Positions 24,531-37,520 of a DNA stretch of 64,000 bases are shown here, one piece after another. Under the pieces are notes generated by a model, which saw only the letters and a list, made by a program, of their open reading frames with translations, ran no database searches and had not been told where the DNA came from. The translations under genes were made by a program, and so were the position numbers. Every line of letters begins with the position of its first letter. The stretch's first letter is position 1. Source of the DNA: Hetaerina americana (Eukaryota; Arthropoda; Insecta; Odonata; Calopterygidae); assembly GCA_022747635.1 (NCBI GenBank), contig JAKTNV010000009.1, positions 66,742,177 to 66,806,176 of the forward strand, given 5' to 3'.

Positions 24531-27500
24531 TAAACGCACGTCTCCATGTACGCGTGGGGCGCGAAGGTCATTCCACCAATCAGGGCAAAGGACTCGTTCG
24601 ATATTGCGGGTGGCGCTTAAGTGCGCCCGGGTTTAAATAACGTTTAATTTACTCACTCTTTATCCGTAAGGAATAGATTTAAAAAATACCTCCATACCAC
24701 GCATATGTAAGCGGCGGAAACGATCAGGCGGTTAAAAAACTAACACACTGCCGGGGAAGCAGATTTGTGCTCGCTGGTAAACGCGCTATACTACCACTCG
24801 TATCCACTTTATTTCTGGAAATCATAACTTTCCAGGATTTGACTCAATGGATTAAATATGACATAAAAATACACTGAATGCATTTTGAAGTCATCAAGCA
24901 AATTAAATAAACATGGGTAATGAAAAACTAATTTGAATCCACTTGATGCTCATTAAGTGAACTTAACTGTGATTTTTCATAACCACAGTGATGGTTAAAT
25001 TGCACTAAATAAAGCGTGGAAGAGAAATGGTAAAAAACTATGCTTTTTAGTATCGGTAGTCTATCATGGAGAAGAGGGTTCCGTTGCTCCACCAAAATTG
25101 CAACCCATTACACCTCGAGAGTCGTTCCGCACACCAAAAGCACCTTTTCGAGTTCACGCAAAAGATACTAAATGTGAAATACATAAAATATTATCCAGTA
25201 TTTGTGAAACGCAGTTACACAAACAGAGCGACAGATTCAAACATAAAGTTTTACTTAACATCCCCGGGGTGATTTTGAAGGAGAAAACATTTCGGGCCCT
25301 CTCCTGCTTTGGTCCACATTGTGAGATATTTGTGGCTTGAAGGAAGTCGGCTGGAACGCCTACGGAAAATTTTATTGATATTATACACTAAAGCGGAAGA
25401 CAGAGCGAAAAACAGTATACCTCCCGAAGTTCTATTTGATTAATCTACTACTGATTAATATTAAAGTTAAAAACTTGTAGGTATTTTTTCCAGTCACAAA
25501 ATGCATGACTGCGTATGTATCTTAATAAAAAATGTTTTGCTTTGGCCAAAAGTGCCATAAATTCCTCTAAATCGCGCAGGCAAACTCACTCAGCCACGCG
25601 CGTGAAAATATGGATCTTCCACTCAACTTATCAGTCCCATTGGCCGAAGATTAACAGACTGCTATCCCCCCCTCCACATTCAAACAAGAGCCACAAACCC
25701 CGCCTCCGTATAATTTGAGTGACTAGAGGCTTGGAAAATCTCTGTAAGGAATGTAATCTACGGGATGATTAAATTTTACGCCGTAACCCAAGTCGTGTTT
25801 AGTAAGTCTTTCGTGGAATAACCAGGTGATTGTGTTTCAATTCAATATGTAACCCGTTACACTAAGTTCCTTCCAAGAATACGAAATGTATACGGGGATT
25901 TGGAGAGGAAAATGGATACGGGAGGGAGCGAGGGTCTATGGGGAGGGAAAAGGGTGGGGCAATGGGTAGGAAACGGTCGTAGATGGAACGAGAAGCACCG
26001 GCTGACGAAATCAGAGGATAATTGTGCGGGCGCATCCCCCGTCTATAGGCTTGGGAGGGGCGGAGGGTGAGATAATGATGGACCGGGAGATGGGGAGGGT
26101 CGAAAATTAAAATCCCCAGCCATTTCTGAGACAGAAGTGGGACTAATTGAGGGCAGACGCCAATGCCCCCTTTTTATAGATGGGCAGAATTTCCCAGGAA
26201 AAAAGTCGAAAAGACCTCTTATACTCCATATTGTCCACGGAGACAGAAAAATGGCCCGGCAAAATTCACCGCGAAAATCATTTTACCTCACGTCCACATT
26301 TAAGAAGAATTCGATAAGCCGTATTAGAGCTCGTCTAGCCAATACACTTCCAATTCCATCTTATATGGAGTACGGATTGGGTCTTTATCTTAAGATTTAA
26401 TTCAGCGATCTGATCTGAAGATTAAAAGAAAACGACAATCAGGGTTGAGTCTGTCCTCAGAATACAACACCCGTAAGCACAACTGCCTCATCGCGAAGCC
26501 TTTAGTCTCCACCTCGGATTATGCAAGGAGTGGCGAGCGGCTTCGCTTATGATGATCAATCTTCTCAATGAGGTATGCATACGCGGACCCAGAACCACGT
26601 CTTTAGTAATAGTAATAGAGCAGGCAATCTGACTCACGATCAGTATGCCAGGTTTTATTAGACACTTTGATATCTACAGTACGTAATTACTAAAACAGAA
26701 ATAAAATCGGTATCGAATTCGATAGTCACCAAAGCTGCCTGAACTTTAAAATATCCTCAGAGGGATAAAAGTGGCATCTGTTAATGGAAACGGTTAAATG
26801 AAATGGCAAATATAACTTGAATATTATGAAAAATTAACAAATAACGTTACTGGTTTTTGAGCATCGACGCGAAGAACAGCAACGGGCATATTTGGAGTGA
26901 TACTTCAGATCAGTGGGGATCATTTTCGAAAGAAATAACTCAAAAACTACAAAAAAGGTGGATCCAAACAATATATTATTCTCCTGCGATTAATATTTTG
27001 GGGCAAATATTCCAGGACCGAATAATGTCACCTATTTCATCTTCAATCTATTCCGTGGTGCGAGTAACAGCAAAAGACTTCGGATGTCTTTGAATACCAA
27101 AAATGAATTGCCTAGGCTCACTAGATGTCGCCACTTAGACCTTTGCTGGATACGGCTGTAAATGAAGACCTGAGGCAAAGGCACAATGGATATGGGCTGT
27201 GAGGCTTGTTAGAGCGAATGCCACTCGAAAACCTACGTCTGCGCCAAAGGCTGGCGGAAAGATCAAAGAGAGATTCAATTCCAGATAGCATCGAATCAGG
27301 ATCGAATAGAACGCAGGGATCATTTTGCGAACGCCGAAAGCCACACCGACTCGCGAGTCACAGAAAAAGGTGCTCGCTCTTTCCCTATCCTACCCACCGA
27401 ACTGCCGACTTTCGAACCTTCCAAGGTTTAGAGCCAAATGAACTTTTAACCTCACCTCTCAAATCCACCTACGTTTTGAGGCCTAGGGTATTTAATGGCC

Positions 27501-28146
27501 TTTTTCTCACATGTTTTCTGGAACTGGAAGGCACCACGAAACGCATTAAGTATCACATCAAAGACACCCGCTGCAATAACTTTACTTTGCTTCAATTTTG
27601 AATTCGACCAAGATCCATCATGAAATCCATTAGGTTGGTAAGCTATACCGGCTTAATCCTTAATTAAAAACGCATCTATAAATATTCCCTCGTCATAAAT
27701 ATTGAATCTGGTAGAAAATATCAAACTTTAATGAAATTTTTTATTACAGTCCAAATTAGAGCGACAATTAGACATGAACTGATGTTCTCTGACCATGTCC
27801 ACGTTTATTATGCGTCAATTATATTAAGAATCAAATAAATAAGAGGTCTCGCGGAAATTTAATATCGAACATAGGAATCAATGGTGAGGCGGGAGGTTCT
27901 TGTCCCCCATGGTTGGCATTTTATTTCTCGCAATACCTCAAATAAAATCCGCAACAATAATCAATTTCAACACCAAAAAAATAATTATTTACCATATGCG
28001 TATGCTTCAATATTTCGTATTAATGATATCATATAATATTATTTTTCAATTACAACATTTTGATGAATCGCAGCTCAAAGTGTCATTCTTTAATCATAGG
28101 ATAAAAATAACCTCTCGCAACTGCCATAGATTTCATTGATATTTTA
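24531..28146. other. No recognised feature
   Basis: AT-rich. The largest frame, 27206-27601 (plus, 131 codons), has no recognisable domain. A G-rich patch lies at about 25920-26100. Confidence 0.55.
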
Positions 28147-29048
28147 GCACACTGCGAACCACCGCTAGGGTATTTGGCGGGGGGTGAATTTACACCGTTG
28201 GCCCGAAAATTTTACCTCTACCGCAGACAGACATTCTGATCCTTAATCGTTCGTGGAAAATATGACATCTTACATCTATCTGCTATACACTTAATCTATC
28301 TAATTTTATTGACATGCTCTCTCCTGTTGTACTAATATGGGGGTAATAATAATTTTCAACAGTATTGCTTAAGAGACATCCAACTTATTCAGAGATTTAA
28401 TCTGTAATTTAACCCTCACTCCGTGGCCGATTCCCACCCTAGCTCCTATAACTTTTTGGATACGCTACTCAGTTTATCATAACAATGTTTTACAAATCTA
28501 GCTCCTCTACGCTGCACGCGACCCAATGCAGCAATCAATGCAACTTTGTAAGGATCCCGTATGCTAGCAGCATATTTTAGATGAGGACTAACCAATGACA
28601 TAACATTTCTCTTTGACCTTTTCATCACATTGGTCAAGTAATCTTCTAATAAATCCTAATTGTTTGTTAGCTTGTTACATATTACTTGTATGTGTTTCAC
28701 CCAGGAGAGATCGTGAGTAAGAGTAACGGATAGGTATTTAATTGAGTCTACACATACCATTTCGGTGTTTCTGATGCAGTAGGCGCTTGGGAGGGAATTG
28801 CTCTTTTTACAAAAATTTATGACTACGCACTTTTTTAAGTTTATTTCTAATTGCCAGGCGTCGCACCAGCGTTGTACAGCATTAAGTTTATCTGATAAAG
28901 CACTCAGCATTATGGATATCACGGTAAAGCATCATCGGACCGTAAACGTATCTTACAAGTGACTACCAAGTAAATGTCGTTAACGTAAAGTGGTAATAAA
29001 AGAGGTCCAGTGATACTTCCCTGGGGAACACCTGAAGTAACTCCTACA
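28147..29048 (-). pseudogene. CR1/Rex/jockey-like LINE fragment with reverse transcriptase motifs
   Basis: The best-preserved of three copies of one non-LTR retrotransposon, all minus-strand. From the 5' side: VTSGVPQGSITGPLL...LYVND (RT motif block near 29040-28975), then SDDAL (catalytic DD box, FADD in active relatives), then YRDIHNAE in another phase, then LNAVQRWCDAWQLEINLKKC and SIKYLSVTLTHDLSWVKHI (28900-28690), and finally SLVSPHLKYAASIRDP and VQRRGARFVKHCYDK (28600-28470). About 320 bases of 3' UTR follow, ending in the conserved tail at 28147-28190. At least three frameshifts separate these blocks, so it cannot encode protein. An intact element would make the RT that primes on nicked genomic DNA. 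The clade call is approximate. Confidence 0.85.
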
Positions 29049-29549
29049 ACATTCATACATAGTCTACATGATTCAAACATAGTCGAACATATTCGCACGA
29101 TTTTCGAATTATTTCATCACATTTCAAGCCATCGCGACACTAAAGGAGCCAAAACATTCAATAACGCAGATAATACATTATAAAACAGATCGAACCCCAA
29201 GCAATTCTTTTTCGTTAAGTGGAAGCCTATTTGAAATATCGACCAATGTCTTTTTAAATGCCACAATGGCTTAATCAAGTTTAATTCTGAGTTAAGAGAT
29301 TTTAAAAATCATGTGGTCCACGCAATAAATTCCATTAAAGCAACAAAAAAGTACTTATAGCGATATAACAAGGAACTCGCATGTGAGGCTGGCTATAAGG
29401 ACACACACTTGAACGACTAAACCGAACCGCCGTTCAAAAGAGAAAAGTTCGCGAAATAACTCCAGATTGGAAAGAGAATTAATACAGAAAACTATCATTG
29501 TTACACTACAATTCCCACGGGTCCCTTCCGAAAAGCCCACATCCAGTCG
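29049..29549. other. No recognised feature
   Basis: May include more of the degraded LINE 5' side, but I see no further RT motifs. Confidence 0.5.
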
Positions 29550-29960
29550 TCTTCCGCAAAAGCATTGGCACGGTCGGCTGCGCGGCCCCCTTCAAGGTTA
29601 TGGTTATGCAAGTGGGTGGGCGACTCGACGAAAGTCTTTCTTCGCCGTAGCTCTTCGAGCGCAGCCGGGACGACTTCCAAGGTTAAGGCATTTGCATCTC
29701 CATCCCAGGGCGGGTGGTTAGAGGGATGGGAGAGGGCGGGGGAGATAAGAGGAATGCACTTCAGACCGTGCCATTGGAGAGCAATGATTAATGGCTGCCG
29801 AGGAAGCTCACCATGCCAACGACACCCATCCATTCTAGCGGTCATAATTGGGCGTCTCGGCTCGGACGCCTTACGCGAAAGCGGCCGTCGAGTGACAATG
29901 CCCTCCTCCCAACACCACTCCGGTCCATTGAAAGTTTTGCACGGGCTCTATTAGGGAGGC
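29550..29960. other. GC-rich segment with overlapping frames
   Basis: Frames of 85-129 codons overlap on both strands and in two plus phases; composition is Arg, Ser and Gly rich. No splice-site or domain support. Possibly a CpG-type element. Confidence 0.45.
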
Positions 29961-30958
29961 TTAACGCGTACGGGCGAAAGAAGAGAGTCGTTCAGCTACA
30001 CGCCAGGTCAAAATGTTCTTGCGTCAATTTTGATCTCCATGCCGAAAAAGTGCCAAACAGCTGTATTGGAAGAACCTAGGGCCTTAACTTTCACACGCTG
30101 AAAAATTGAATAGACAGTTAAAAATGCAAACAACGACCCCGAAACGTCCAGGTACGATCACCGACGCGATTTAGAGATTAAGAATAGAATAATTAAGTAA
30201 AACTTTGTTTTTATTTTTTTCCCTAAATCATTTCTCAATAAAAAGAGTACAATTCAATTATAACCGGAAATACTAAGCCGTTAGAAAAAATTTAGATTTT
30301 TCAAATATCGCCATTGCTCACACTCGAGAACTTTGATTAGTGAAAAACTTGGCAGACGAGGCAACGCTAAGCCCCTCGTTCATACCTGTTATCAGCGGAC
30401 TTCTCGCCATAATTGAAAAAAGTCCTACGCAACGATGTCGAGCATGCCTGGGCAATCAGGAACAAAATGTCAACCCTTAACTGACACAAACACAGACGAA
30501 ACTCAAGTAAGCGTACACAACACCTTTCCGGCACAAAACAACCGCAAGAATAATTAAAGCGAGACCACCTTAAATGGGTTTAAGGCGATCTAGACGTGAA
30601 CTCACACAGAAAGGCAAACACGGCGACGGGAAAAATTATGCTTGAGATTTGTCTCACATATTCGCAGCCGGAGATGACATTTCAACTGTCAACGTGGGAA
30701 ACGTAACTGCGACACGGCGATTCCGCGCGTTTGCAGTTGAATTAAAATAAATGCATGTCTAAAGAAAGGAAGCAAAGTAACTAATTCAATGGAAAACTAC
30801 GATATTGAGAATTGCTCGCGAATACGGATTCTTTACATGTCTGGACTTCACTTTTCTCCTCTAGGTGTCAGGCGCGTCGTCGGCGCAAGCCGACGTTGTT
30901 GAGGTTAAAAAATATCTATTATTTTTGCGCGCAAAACACTCGTATGCACGTCCAATAC
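29961..30958. other. No recognised feature
   Basis: AT-rich. No repeat or coding signal recognised. Confidence 0.55.
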
Positions 30959-31295
30959 ACGAGTTGAAACGCAGGGATCGAGATGGTGCGGGGGCTAACG
31001 TACTGGCTTCCCACCGTGAGGGCGCGGGTTCAAATCCCGGCGGTGTTGAATATTTTTCAGAGGTATCTCGATCCCTACTTGAGGTGCTTTGTGGAGGGCA
31101 CTTTGAGTGAGTACGCCGTCCGTCGGATGGGACGTTAAACTGCGGACCCCTTGGCGCCTTTCGTAAAGAGTAGGCTAATGCCGACGCCGGGTTTCTCTCC
31201 ACCCTTCATCCTTTCCTGTCCATCTCCTATGGCGCAAATGACCTTAGCTGTCGGTCGCCTCCCCTCAAAACTACTACTACTACGAGTTGAAACGC
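30959..31295 (+). repeat. SINE-A, tRNA-derived, young copy with 14-bp target-site duplication
   Basis: Body 30973-31281, flanked by perfect copies of ACGAGTTGAAACGC (30959-30972 and 31282-31295). It opens with GATCGAGATGGTGCGGGG, has the pol III B box GGTTCAAATCC at about 31027, then a central segment including CCGTCCGTCGGATGGGACG and TTAAACTGCGGACC, and ends in a short (CTA)n tail. The copy at 60.4 kb is nearly identical. Non-autonomous; presumably mobilised by a LINE in trans. The antisense frame through it is not a gene. Confidence 0.92.
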
Positions 31296-31700
31296 CATGC
31301 TGGTGCTTCGAAGCGTCTTTACACACCCCTCCGTCACCGCATACATCCGCCCTTCGTGCTCTCCTCCTTACGCGCGGTAATTTCGACAGCACCACGTCGA
31401 TTATGACCACGTGATGAGCACGCCGCCCTCGTTTCCCAGTGTCCCCGTGCCGGCGTGTTATCCCTGCCCCCTCTCCCCGGGTGGCCGAAGGGAACGCGCG
31501 CTTAAGGGGGGAACTCTTCGCGCCGACGCTAATTCGCGAACGGAATGAATCGACGACCCATTAAAGGGAAACCTTAGCGCGTCACGCCAGGAGGGAGAGG
31601 GATGATTGGCTTCCCTCCGGCGCCAAATACTCGCTCTAAACGGATAAGAGCTGAGAAAACCGACCCAGAAAAAAAACACTCCCACACACACACACTTTCT
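31296..31700. other. Moderately GC-rich spacer
   Basis: CpG-containing sequence with an ACAC tract at about 31683-31695. Frames on both strands look like shadows of composition. Confidence 0.45.
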
Positions 31701-31734
31701 TATCGTCAGTGTTTCAAACCGCAGATTAGTTTAA

Positions 31735-32180
31735 TGGGACCCTACACTCCTCTCTTCTAATATCAACTCCCTAGCGGGCGATGATGGGTCTTCTGTCCAA
31801 CATCCGTCTTTAATTGCCCCAGTAGCACTTCCTCCTCCCTTGGATTTCCTCGTGGGGTATTTCCTTCTATCATTCTCCTGAAGTAAACTCATTGTCTCGA
31901 GAAGCGTCAAATCCATCTAGTTCTCCTTTTCCTTATCTTGCTCCATATTATCTTTCCTTCATCTAATCTTGAGCATAATGCTTTCTTTCTTATTGTATGC
32001 GTCCATTCAATCTTCGGCATCTGCCTCCGGCACCAAGCTCCCAAGGACTGCTATTCTTCTCTGGTCTGCTTTTAGAATGGTGGTGCTAATGTCTAATCCA
32101 CATCGTGCCATTCTCCTCACGAATGCATCGTGCAATGCTTCCTTGTTTCTAGGCTGCTCTTCTTCGAGGACAGCAGTACG
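31735..32180 (-). pseudogene. Decayed LINE, C-terminal region (minus strand)
   Basis: Read on the minus strand and allowing phase changes it gives SKKSSLETRKALHDAF, ISTTILKADQRRIAVLGAWC, RRQMPKIEWTHTIRKKAL, IIWSKIRKRRTRWI and then IEGNTPRGNPREEEVLLGQL with KTDVG. This is the order found after the RT domain in a widespread LINE group (T/S-K-K-L-S-L-E-T-R-K, K-A-D-x-R-R-I-x-A-x-E-M-W-C, K-I-x-W-T-D, R-R-x-x-W-I-G-H, E-G-x-x-x-G-x-R-G-R-P-R, D-V-G). The catalytic RT half is missing or unrecognisable, and several stops and frameshifts are present. Its only use is as a fossil marker; the plus-strand frame at 31969-32184 is a shadow of it. Confidence 0.75.
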
Positions 32181-33156
32181 GTGAAAACCTCTTTAGTTTT
32201 TTTTATATTCTCTGCCTGCTATACGTGGAGATCCTGCCAATCCCTCCCATGTCATACTCGTAATTGATATATCCAAGACGGATGGAAGAATCTTCTTGCT
32301 CTATCAAATATCATTACGTTAAAGATTAAAAATATAGCCGTCAAATACGCCCAAAATCTGATTTTTCAAAAAGTAACAGGGAAAAATCATTACTGCAAAA
32401 TGAGGACACTTCAATGCAGTCAGTCTTTCGGTGCATTCGGCCGAAGCCACCACTTGTTCAAAGAGCGAGTTAGAACGCCGAATTGGTAAGACCGGAGGTG
32501 AACAAAGTTATCCGAAGCTCACTTGATAGCGCAAATCCGAGAAATAAATGTGCTAACTGCACAAAAATCACCAAAAGAGATTTTGCTGCGGTTAATTTTT
32601 ATTTATTGCAACTTCCTTTTTTGGGGGCTAAAATATATGGTTTCTCCCTCGCCCAGAATGTCCTGTAAGAGTAAATGGGTGAAAATATCGTAATTTGGAT
32701 TGATCAACTGGAAATGTTGACTTGTCCGTTAAAATTAAGAAAACAATTACAGTATTCGATCCGCCTTTTAGTGAGGCGCCGTCGGCGTGGACGCTTTCGG
32801 AAGCGACTGAGCCGCAAGAGAATGCGGCGAGAGGGAAGGCAGCAATCGACTACGAAATTTCGGTTTGGTCGAAATACCGAAGTACAATGCGCAGGAATAG
32901 CATGTCACTTTTTCCTTGCAAGTACACAATTGCTGAGGTCATTCAGAGGATATTCAAGCTCCCTGAAACAGAAATTTAATTGCAACGTTCCAAAACATTT
33001 CAGCATCTTCATATGTGAAGTAAACACCGTCCAGCTCTCGTAACTGATGCTATACGAAACATTCGGCAATTAAATTTTCATAAACCATAGAACGCTTTGG
33101 TTCCTCATTTCTACATACTTTTTTCCACCTAGCCTATTTTTTATTTATTTCAGTAT
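32181..33156. other. No recognised feature
   Basis: Frames at 32675-33043 overlap in two phases and lack domains. The upstream part of the decayed LINE may extend to about 32310. Confidence 0.5.
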
Positions 33157-33655
33157 CCTGCAAGCCACAGCCAGGGTGTGTGGCATGGGGTGCATACACA
33201 TAAAACTAATTTTGACCCGATTGTGACCCTACCGCGGTCGGACAATGTTATTCTGATCCTTTATCGTCCGTGGAAAAAATCACGCCCCAAATCTATATGT
33301 TCTAAACTTTATCTCTCTAATTTCATTGACATGATCTCTCCTATCGAAGTAGGATGGGGGTAATAATACATTTCCAACGTCATTGGCAAAGAGATATCCT
33401 TCCAATTTATGCAAGAGATTTAATCTATGATTTAACCATCGCTACGCGAGTGATTCCAGACCTAGTTGCTCTGATATTTTGGATACACTACTAAGTTCAT
33501 TATAATAACGTTTTACAAATCTAGCCCATCTACGCTGCACGCGATCCAATTTAATTAGTCCAACTTCGTTAGGATCCCGTATGCTAGCAGCATATCCTAA
33601 ATGAGGACTAACCAGCGAAATATATCATTTCTCCTTGAACTTTTCATCACATTTA
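33157..33655 (-). pseudogene. CR1/Rex/jockey-like LINE 3' fragment, copy 2
   Basis: Aligns along its length with 28147-28640. Shared plus-strand words include CTACGCTGCACGCGA, AGGATCCCGTATGCTAGCAG and ATGAGGACTAACCA, which on the minus strand encode the LVxPHLxYAASIRDP and VQRR blocks. The 3' end is the conserved GCCACA..GGGTGTGTGGC tail at 33166-33195. Only the last about 60 codons and the 3' UTR remain, with frameshifts; a typical 5'-truncated LINE insertion. Confidence 0.8.
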
Positions 33656-33779
33656 CCCATTTGCACGTAGTTGCAACCAATTCCTTTTCTCTCGAGACCT
33701 TTTTAATTTTTCAAATATTTCGCAACGTCGAATCAGAGTGGACTTGCCTAAGTTACAGAAACCTTCATTATCTAAAAAC

Positions 33780-34100
33780 GGGTAGGTTCAGAGAGGGGGG
33801 TGAGGCCCGGTCATGACGCACCAGCGTAGCACCCCCTACCCCCCGTTATATCGCGGCGATAGGGCATGTTTCCGCGAAAGACCTACGTGAGGAGGGAGCG
33901 GAAATCAGGAGGAAAAAAGTTAGATAAAAACGCCCGCCGAATGAAACGACGCCGCCTCGCGAAATAAAACGCTGGATCCGACACTTGGCGGGCGGTACAT
34001 TTAACGCGGAAAACAATGGCGGATGTAGTAGGGGGGGGGGGGGGGGAGGGCAGAGCTGGGCAAGGCGACATTGCGACGCGCCGAGCGCAAATTCGCAGTG
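33780..34100. other. CpG-containing segment with a 16-G run
   Basis: G16 at 34031-34046 and several short G and C runs at 33790-33850 within CpG-rich sequence (for example CGCCCGCCGAATG). Homopolymer length is liable to sequencing error. Promoter function is possible but unsupported. Confidence 0.55.
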
Positions 34101-37079
34101 CTATTGTGATAACCAACGCTGGAAGTTAAGCCGCACAGCAATTCGTCGCCTCGCTTTGCTATGAAAATATCGCATTTCGGTAGCCCTTTTTAACATATAA
34201 AACATCGATGAACCTCGGAAGAAGACATGCCGAGGGTGTTCAAGACACACGAAACACAGGACCTAACTCGCACGGATTAATTTTCAGTCAATTGAATTTT
34301 TAAAAATGACAGAATTTGAAAGGCGAAACCCAACAACAAGTCCGAACCTACCATTGATTGGTATCGCTGAAAAAGTAGCAACGTATTTCCCAAATGAAAA
34401 ACTCAAGAATCACGTAAGTTAATCAATATTAAATGAATAAATGATTGCTAGTGCAGATATGTTTACACGATAAGAATACTTTCATAGGTAATTTTTATTT
34501 AGGTTACGATTTACCGAGCTTGGCCTTGGTCAACTCTTTTAAGAATGTACACCATGTACGAAAGCTTATATGGAGTCCTATCTGCGTCAAAAATCGCCGC
34601 GTAAAACGAAGTTGTGCAACGAAAACTATCGACGTACTCGTATTCATATGAAATCGCGGGGGTGAGGGCAAGTAGAGCAAGAATCTAACATCCCACTACA
34701 TTTCCAATAGAACCGCCCTCCATTAAATGGGATGCTGCTATTAGAATAATAAAGACCGGCTTTAAAAGCCGTTCGTCCACATCACGATGGCAATAGGAAA
34801 ATTTTGCAAACCTTAGCTTCCCCTACGAGCATACATACCAATTCCAGCAAGGAAAATGAGCGGGAGGACGTTTGGCATCGCCGGAAGGCTCCGCCGACAT
34901 CACACTGAATGCGTTTATGGGAAGGAGAGAGATGGGGGAGAGGCAAAAGCTAAGCAAATGGCAATTAATCGACACTTCCAGGAAGTGTCAACTGAGGTGA
35001 CATTGAGACGTGAGGGGAAATGCCGAACTCAACATCGAGAGGAGAGTAAAACGAAAGGAATGCCACTTCAGCCAACTCGTGCAGCAATAAGTAACTGTAG
35101 AGAACAAAACCTAAAAAATAAAAACACCAAGGAAACAGCCACAGTAATTGTACCGAACAGAAGCTGAGAACATCGTGGAACCCGGCGTAAACAGCGTGGC
35201 CGATACAATGAAGCTAAAGCACTTTACGAGGAATCTAAGATAATACACCGGAACACAAATTAAATGCCCTTCCATCGATTCTTTCTATTCCTTTTCTCAG
35301 ACCTACCTCCACTGCGAAAAACCTACCCTTCTAAAGAGTTTAAACGTAAGACGGAAGTAATTACCCTTCCGAAGGACATGCAACTCCAATTGCGTTTTAG
35401 CTCCATGACGAACACAAATAAGGTGAAATTTACTAAGAGGTTAAGAGCGCATAAAACGAAGCGTAATAAAACAATTTGAGATCATTAATGTTGAAAATTC
35501 TGTTAAATCTTGATGGCGGTTAAGGTGAAAAGCCTTTTCTGACAAAGACGATGAGTAGCGCTTGAAATACAATTATCGGTGGGAGAGGGGTTGGGCAATT
35601 AGTCGAAGCTTAAATGAATAAATACTTTCAGTTCAGTGAAGCTTCGGGCACCCATCCGAAAAAGAAAGGCATTAGGATCGGTCGTCATCCATGACAAGAA
35701 GGGAGTAATAACACATAAAGGAAGAGAATGCAGCAAATGAAAGCATCCGAAATAGTCGCACCGCGGAATTGAACTAAGACGACCTCAGTTCAGCAAACCC
35801 CATTAAAATCGTCTCTCTCCTCTTTGCAGTTCATTGCCAAGAAACTTTTTCAAACACTTGCTTTTATGAGATTTTTGCTCAAATCCATCGCAAGAAACTT
35901 CACTACTTGAAACAGCAAAATCACGTGCATACTGTAAATTATAAACTTCGGTCCTCAAGCTGCAAACCAACTGCGTTATCCAATGCCGAATGAGGGAAGC
36001 ACTATATTCGGTGGAGACGGGAGTTGCAAAGATGTTATTCAGTCAAGCTTCCGGCAATGCGCATGCCTGCTTCTCTCCCTTACGGATTATTATCGCGCCG
36101 CAACGCCAGTGCTTTGTGCACGGAAGATGTCTGACGCGCGGGATGCTAAAGATGCTCCGGGCATTTTTCCGAGAGCGCGCGCTACCCTACCCGTCTTTGC
36201 GTTTGATCTTCACGCTAGCCAACCCTTCCACAGCCTACGATTTGGCGGACCGGAAGGGTATCACCGCCCGGGGCGATGAGACTAACACCAACCATTGCAC
36301 GCACGGTTGCCTCCAGTTTTCGCGGGGAAGGAATTGGGAATCCTCTAACACCTATCAGAAACATTTATTACGGTACATCATTCCGGGGAGATGAAACATT
36401 CAATAGAACTGGAACGAGAACGAATTGAACACAATGGCGCAAACTACAGTAGAAAGCCTCTCTCATTGAAGAGATAATTAGATTGAAGATCTCCCACAAA
36501 GAGGGCGATTGATATCTTAATGCGCGTCGTGCCGTGTCGTCTCATTCATCACTACTTTCACACAATACTGATCAAACGCATGACCCACTTGCGGCTCATG
36601 CGAACTCTCAACACTGGGCCGAAACTGATGCTGCTCAGATTATCAATTTCATTGCATTATTACGTCACCAACTCTTCTACATACATAAGCCCACGGCGCA
36701 ACATGCAACTGACTGCGATTGCATGAGAACCAGCTTTTTCCGTTAAAAAAAATCCCCTTTTGATAAACAATTATTTGATTAACTCGTATAAGTACCGGTG
36801 TACTACAATCACAGAAAAAAATATTATAGACATGTAACTGCCTTTAGAATCTAGAAAAAAATGCGTCAATGAAGTCTAAACGTTTTGATCCAAAAACTTG
36901 AGCCATGACGATGAACTAGACTCACCACTAGTCCGTAAATTTGTTAAAAACTACGGGCTGACAATACGGATTCTATGAAATTTCCAAGACCTTTCCAGGT
37001 TGAATGAATCCTATGATTATTTTCAGGTTAGGTGGGCACGCTTAATAAAGGATGGAGGGATGGGATAGATATTTGATGC
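34101..37079. other. No recognised feature
   Basis: Frames at 34856-35167 and 35983-36394 (plus) lack domains. GC rises locally at 36100-36280. Confidence 0.55.
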
Positions 37080-37520
37080 TGGTGTGAGGCGGGTGACATC
37101 CCCTGAGGCTTTGGGAGGGAAATGAATAGAGTGGAGGCGAACCCTGGGAAGCCGACGCGGCACCTTCAACGGAGCGGGGAGAAGGGCGGGGGGGGGAGGG
37201 CACAAGGGCCTCCATCTATTGACGAGAGAGGGGAGGAAAGGGTGGTGCCGGAGGGGAGGAGAGAGAGAGGGACTCGGGGGATAGAAGGGGCGCGGACTGC
37301 TGCACTGCGTCTGGGATCGAACCTCAGTTCCTCCCCGTGACGCGGATGCCGCTGTCGGGGTCAAGTGGGGCGGGCCGCTTCCCCCAGCGCACGTGCCCCC
37401 ACTCACCCGAACCATTCTCCATTCCCCTCCCGAGAGACGGGGGGGGTGGGTGGGGAGAGGAGCTGGGCAGATATCAAGGCGGGAGGAGGGACGGCCGGTT
37501 GGATAGAAGGGAGAAGTCCC
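37080..37520. other. G-rich island, quadruplex-prone
   Basis: Plus-strand runs of G (a run of nine to ten at about 37190, many GGGG and GAGAGAGAGGG tracts) alternate with CCCC segments. The 193-codon minus frame here is very rich in Pro, Ser and Arg and is overlapped by plus-strand frames of 72-103 codons. I read it as composition, not a gene. A CpG-type promoter is the main alternative. Confidence 0.5.

Noticed and set aside
30861..31202. 113-codon minus-strand frame containing PPGFEPAPS
   Set aside because: It is the antisense of SINE-A. The PGFEP word is the reverse translation of the pol III B box, a known cause of false protein predictions. The same applies to 60495-60828.
31969..32184. 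71-codon plus-strand frame
   Set aside because: It is the antisense of the decayed LINE at 31735-32180.
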